DNA from: Sneathiella marina
GTDB lineage: Bacteria; Pseudomonadota; Alphaproteobacteria; Sneathiellales; Sneathiellaceae
DNA length: 64,000 nt
NCBI RefSeq assembly: GCF_023746535.1
Contig: NZ_CP098747.1
Span: 3,157,001-3,221,000 of the forward strand
Direction of reading: 5' to 3'
The translations under genes were made by a program, and so were the position numbers. Numbering within the stretch: the stretch's first letter is position 1; each line of letters begins with the position of its first letter. The notes below the pieces were generated by a model. The model searched no databases and was not told the DNA's origin. It was given only the letters and a program-made list of their open reading frames with translations. Positions 63,253-64,000 of the stretch are shown piece by piece.

Positions 63253-63843
63253 GTGCTGTCTTTTTCCATCGCGGTTTTTTTGCTGATTATCACCCCCGGG
63301 CCGGGCGTTCTGTCAACCGCCGGGGTTGGTGCGGCCTTTGGAAAAAGAGCCGGCTTCCAGTATGTAACAGGCCTTTTTGTTGGCAATAACCTGGTCGCCC
63401 TTGCGGTGGTGTCCGGACTGGCGGCGATCATCTTTTCCGTGCCCGCCGTGCGCAATGTCATGTTGGTACTGTCAATAATCTATCTGTGCTATCTCGCCTT
63501 TCGCATCGCCTCGGCTGGCGCTAAAATTGCCATTATCGAAGCCGAAAAACAGCCCGGTTTTCTGTCCGGTCTTGCCCTGCAAGCCATTAATCCAAAAGCC
63601 TATGCGGTCAACACGACTTTTTTTACGGGATTCGCCTTCGCGGGTGACGCGTTACTGGAAGAAACCATCATCAAGTTCATTACCCTCAATGCCATCTGGG
63701 TGCCGGTCCATTTGTTGTGGCTATATGCCGGAATTAAAGTCAAGGAAATGGAACTGGCCCCGGCCATCCAGTTTCGGGTGAATATGTTGATGGCGACGGC
63801 CATGTTGGTGGTGGTCGGCCTCGCCCTTTATAATCTGCTATAG
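63253..63843 (+). CDS. LysE/RhtB family amino-acid exporter
   Basis: A 196-residue inner-membrane protein of six helices. It starts IAVFLLIITPGPGVLSTAGVGAAFGKRAGFQYVTGLFVGN, the PGP motif and following loop of the LysE/RhtB family. NPKAYAVNTTFF lies in the middle. Such proteins export amino acids or their analogues. GTG start; ribosome site is weak. A terminator follows. Confidence 0.9.
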   Translation: MLSFSIAVFLLIITPGPGVLSTAGVGAAFGKRAGFQYVTGLFVGNNLVALAVVSGLAAIIFSVPAVRNVMLVLSIIYLCYLAFRIASAGAKIAIIEAEKQPGFLSGLALQAINPKAYAVNTTFFTGFAFAGDALLEETIIKFITLNAIWVPVHLLWLYAGIKVKEMELAPAIQFRVNMLMATAMLVVVGLALYNLL

Positions 63844-63870
63844 ACAATCGACGAGCGTCATCCATAAAAA

Positions 63871-63914
63871 CCCTGGCTTCACGCAGGGCTGAAAATTGCC
63901 AGCCGTTTTTTTTT
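63871..63914 (+). terminator. Terminator after the LysE gene
   Basis: GGCTG and CAGCC (63887-63904) form a hairpin, preceded by CCCTG/CAGGG (63871-63888), then nine T at 63906-63914. The A-rich other side also allows use from the minus strand. Confidence 0.75.
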
Positions 63915-63955
63915 GCGTCGAACTTAAAAGCTCACGCTGATTTTTTTATGCTAGG

Positions 63956-64000
63956 TCAGATCGCCGGGGGAATCAGCAACCAGACGATGGAGCAACCCGG
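63956..64000 (-). CDS. Possible 3' end of a minus-strand gene (cut by window edge)
   Basis: On the minus strand the last 45 bp read PGCSIVWLLIPPAI and a TGA stop at 63956-63958, a hydrophobic C terminus like that of small membrane proteins. A plus-strand frame from an ATG at 63948 is also open to the edge but has no ribosome site. Too short to decide. Confidence 0.3.
   Translation of the reverse strand, partial: PGCSIVWLLIPPAI

Noticed and set aside
63948-64000. Plus-strand start MLGQIAGGISNQ at the window edge
   Set aside because: No ribosome site, follows a T-run, too short to judge. The minus-strand end is equally possible.
1-64000. CRISPR array, integron, prophage or transposon
   Set aside because: I saw no regularly spaced repeats, transposase, integrase or phage structural gene.

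Overview
The window is chromosomal DNA from an alphaproteobacterium. The clearest markers are CtrA with a perfect CtrA box in its own promoter and the phosphotransferase ChpT. These flank a class I chemotaxis operon and the start of a flagellar fliI-fliJ operon. A DddP-like M24 protein, AcuI, a CYP153-type P450 and a prokaryotic voltage-gated channel suggest a marine or oil-exposed heterotroph. I cannot name the genus from sequence alone. I see no rRNA, tRNA, CRISPR array, transposase or phage structural gene.

Layout. (1) 1-9200, motility and cell cycle: fliJ (partial), fliI, ctrA, cheA-cheW-cheY-cheB-cheR and chpT. (2) 9.3-14.7 kb: a DUF3553 protein, then a fused FdsG-FdsB and FdsA (NAD-linked molybdenum formate dehydrogenase), then a glutamine amidotransferase. 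The enzyme's maturation genes mobA-fdhD lie at 23.6-25.1 kb. (3) 14.7-22.0 kb: a six-gene minus-strand run, mmsA-mmsB-hydrolase-EamA transporter-enoyl-CoA hydratase-MFS, with a divergent LysR regulator and a palindrome-rich gap between them. This looks like valine/methylmalonate-semialdehyde catabolism. (4) 25.2-32.3 kb: cysQ, acuI, usg, a DehI-type haloacid dehalogenase, a VOC protein, the DddP-like protein, an MDR reductase and a TauD-type dioxygenase. This is a set of small-organic-acid enzymes that could handle DMSP or acrylate. (5) 32.3-40 kb: transporters and stress enzymes with local regulators (TetR next to a dienelactone hydrolase, MarR next to a GST), a Tat-exported thioredoxin-fold protein and a class III cyclase. 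(6) 40-47.5 kb: lipoproteins, an outer-membrane-like protein, pyrC, ygfZ, a globin with a divergent LysR. (7) 47.5-49.7 kb: an A+T-richer patch holding an unrecognised 288-residue protein and a HEPN/Abi-like gene that a 7-bp tandem repeat throws out of frame. (8) 49.7-64 kb: GNAT, MFS, enoyl-CoA hydratase, a soluble triple-PAS chemoreceptor with two nearly identical PAS units, CYP153-like P450, a cobalamin riboswitch with a CbiM-like permease, a NavBac-like channel, a methyltransferase, an orphan RES-domain protein, SDR, HxlR/flavodoxin and a LysE exporter.

The points most worth following are the frameshifted Abi gene with an exact in-frame solution, the DddP-like protein that keeps all six metal ligands but seems to lack the proposed catalytic Asp, the recent PAS duplication in the chemoreceptor, and the riboswitch-controlled solitary CbiM. 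I did not find a clearly new multi-gene system. The unrecognised protein beside the broken Abi gene is the nearest thing to unexplored territory.
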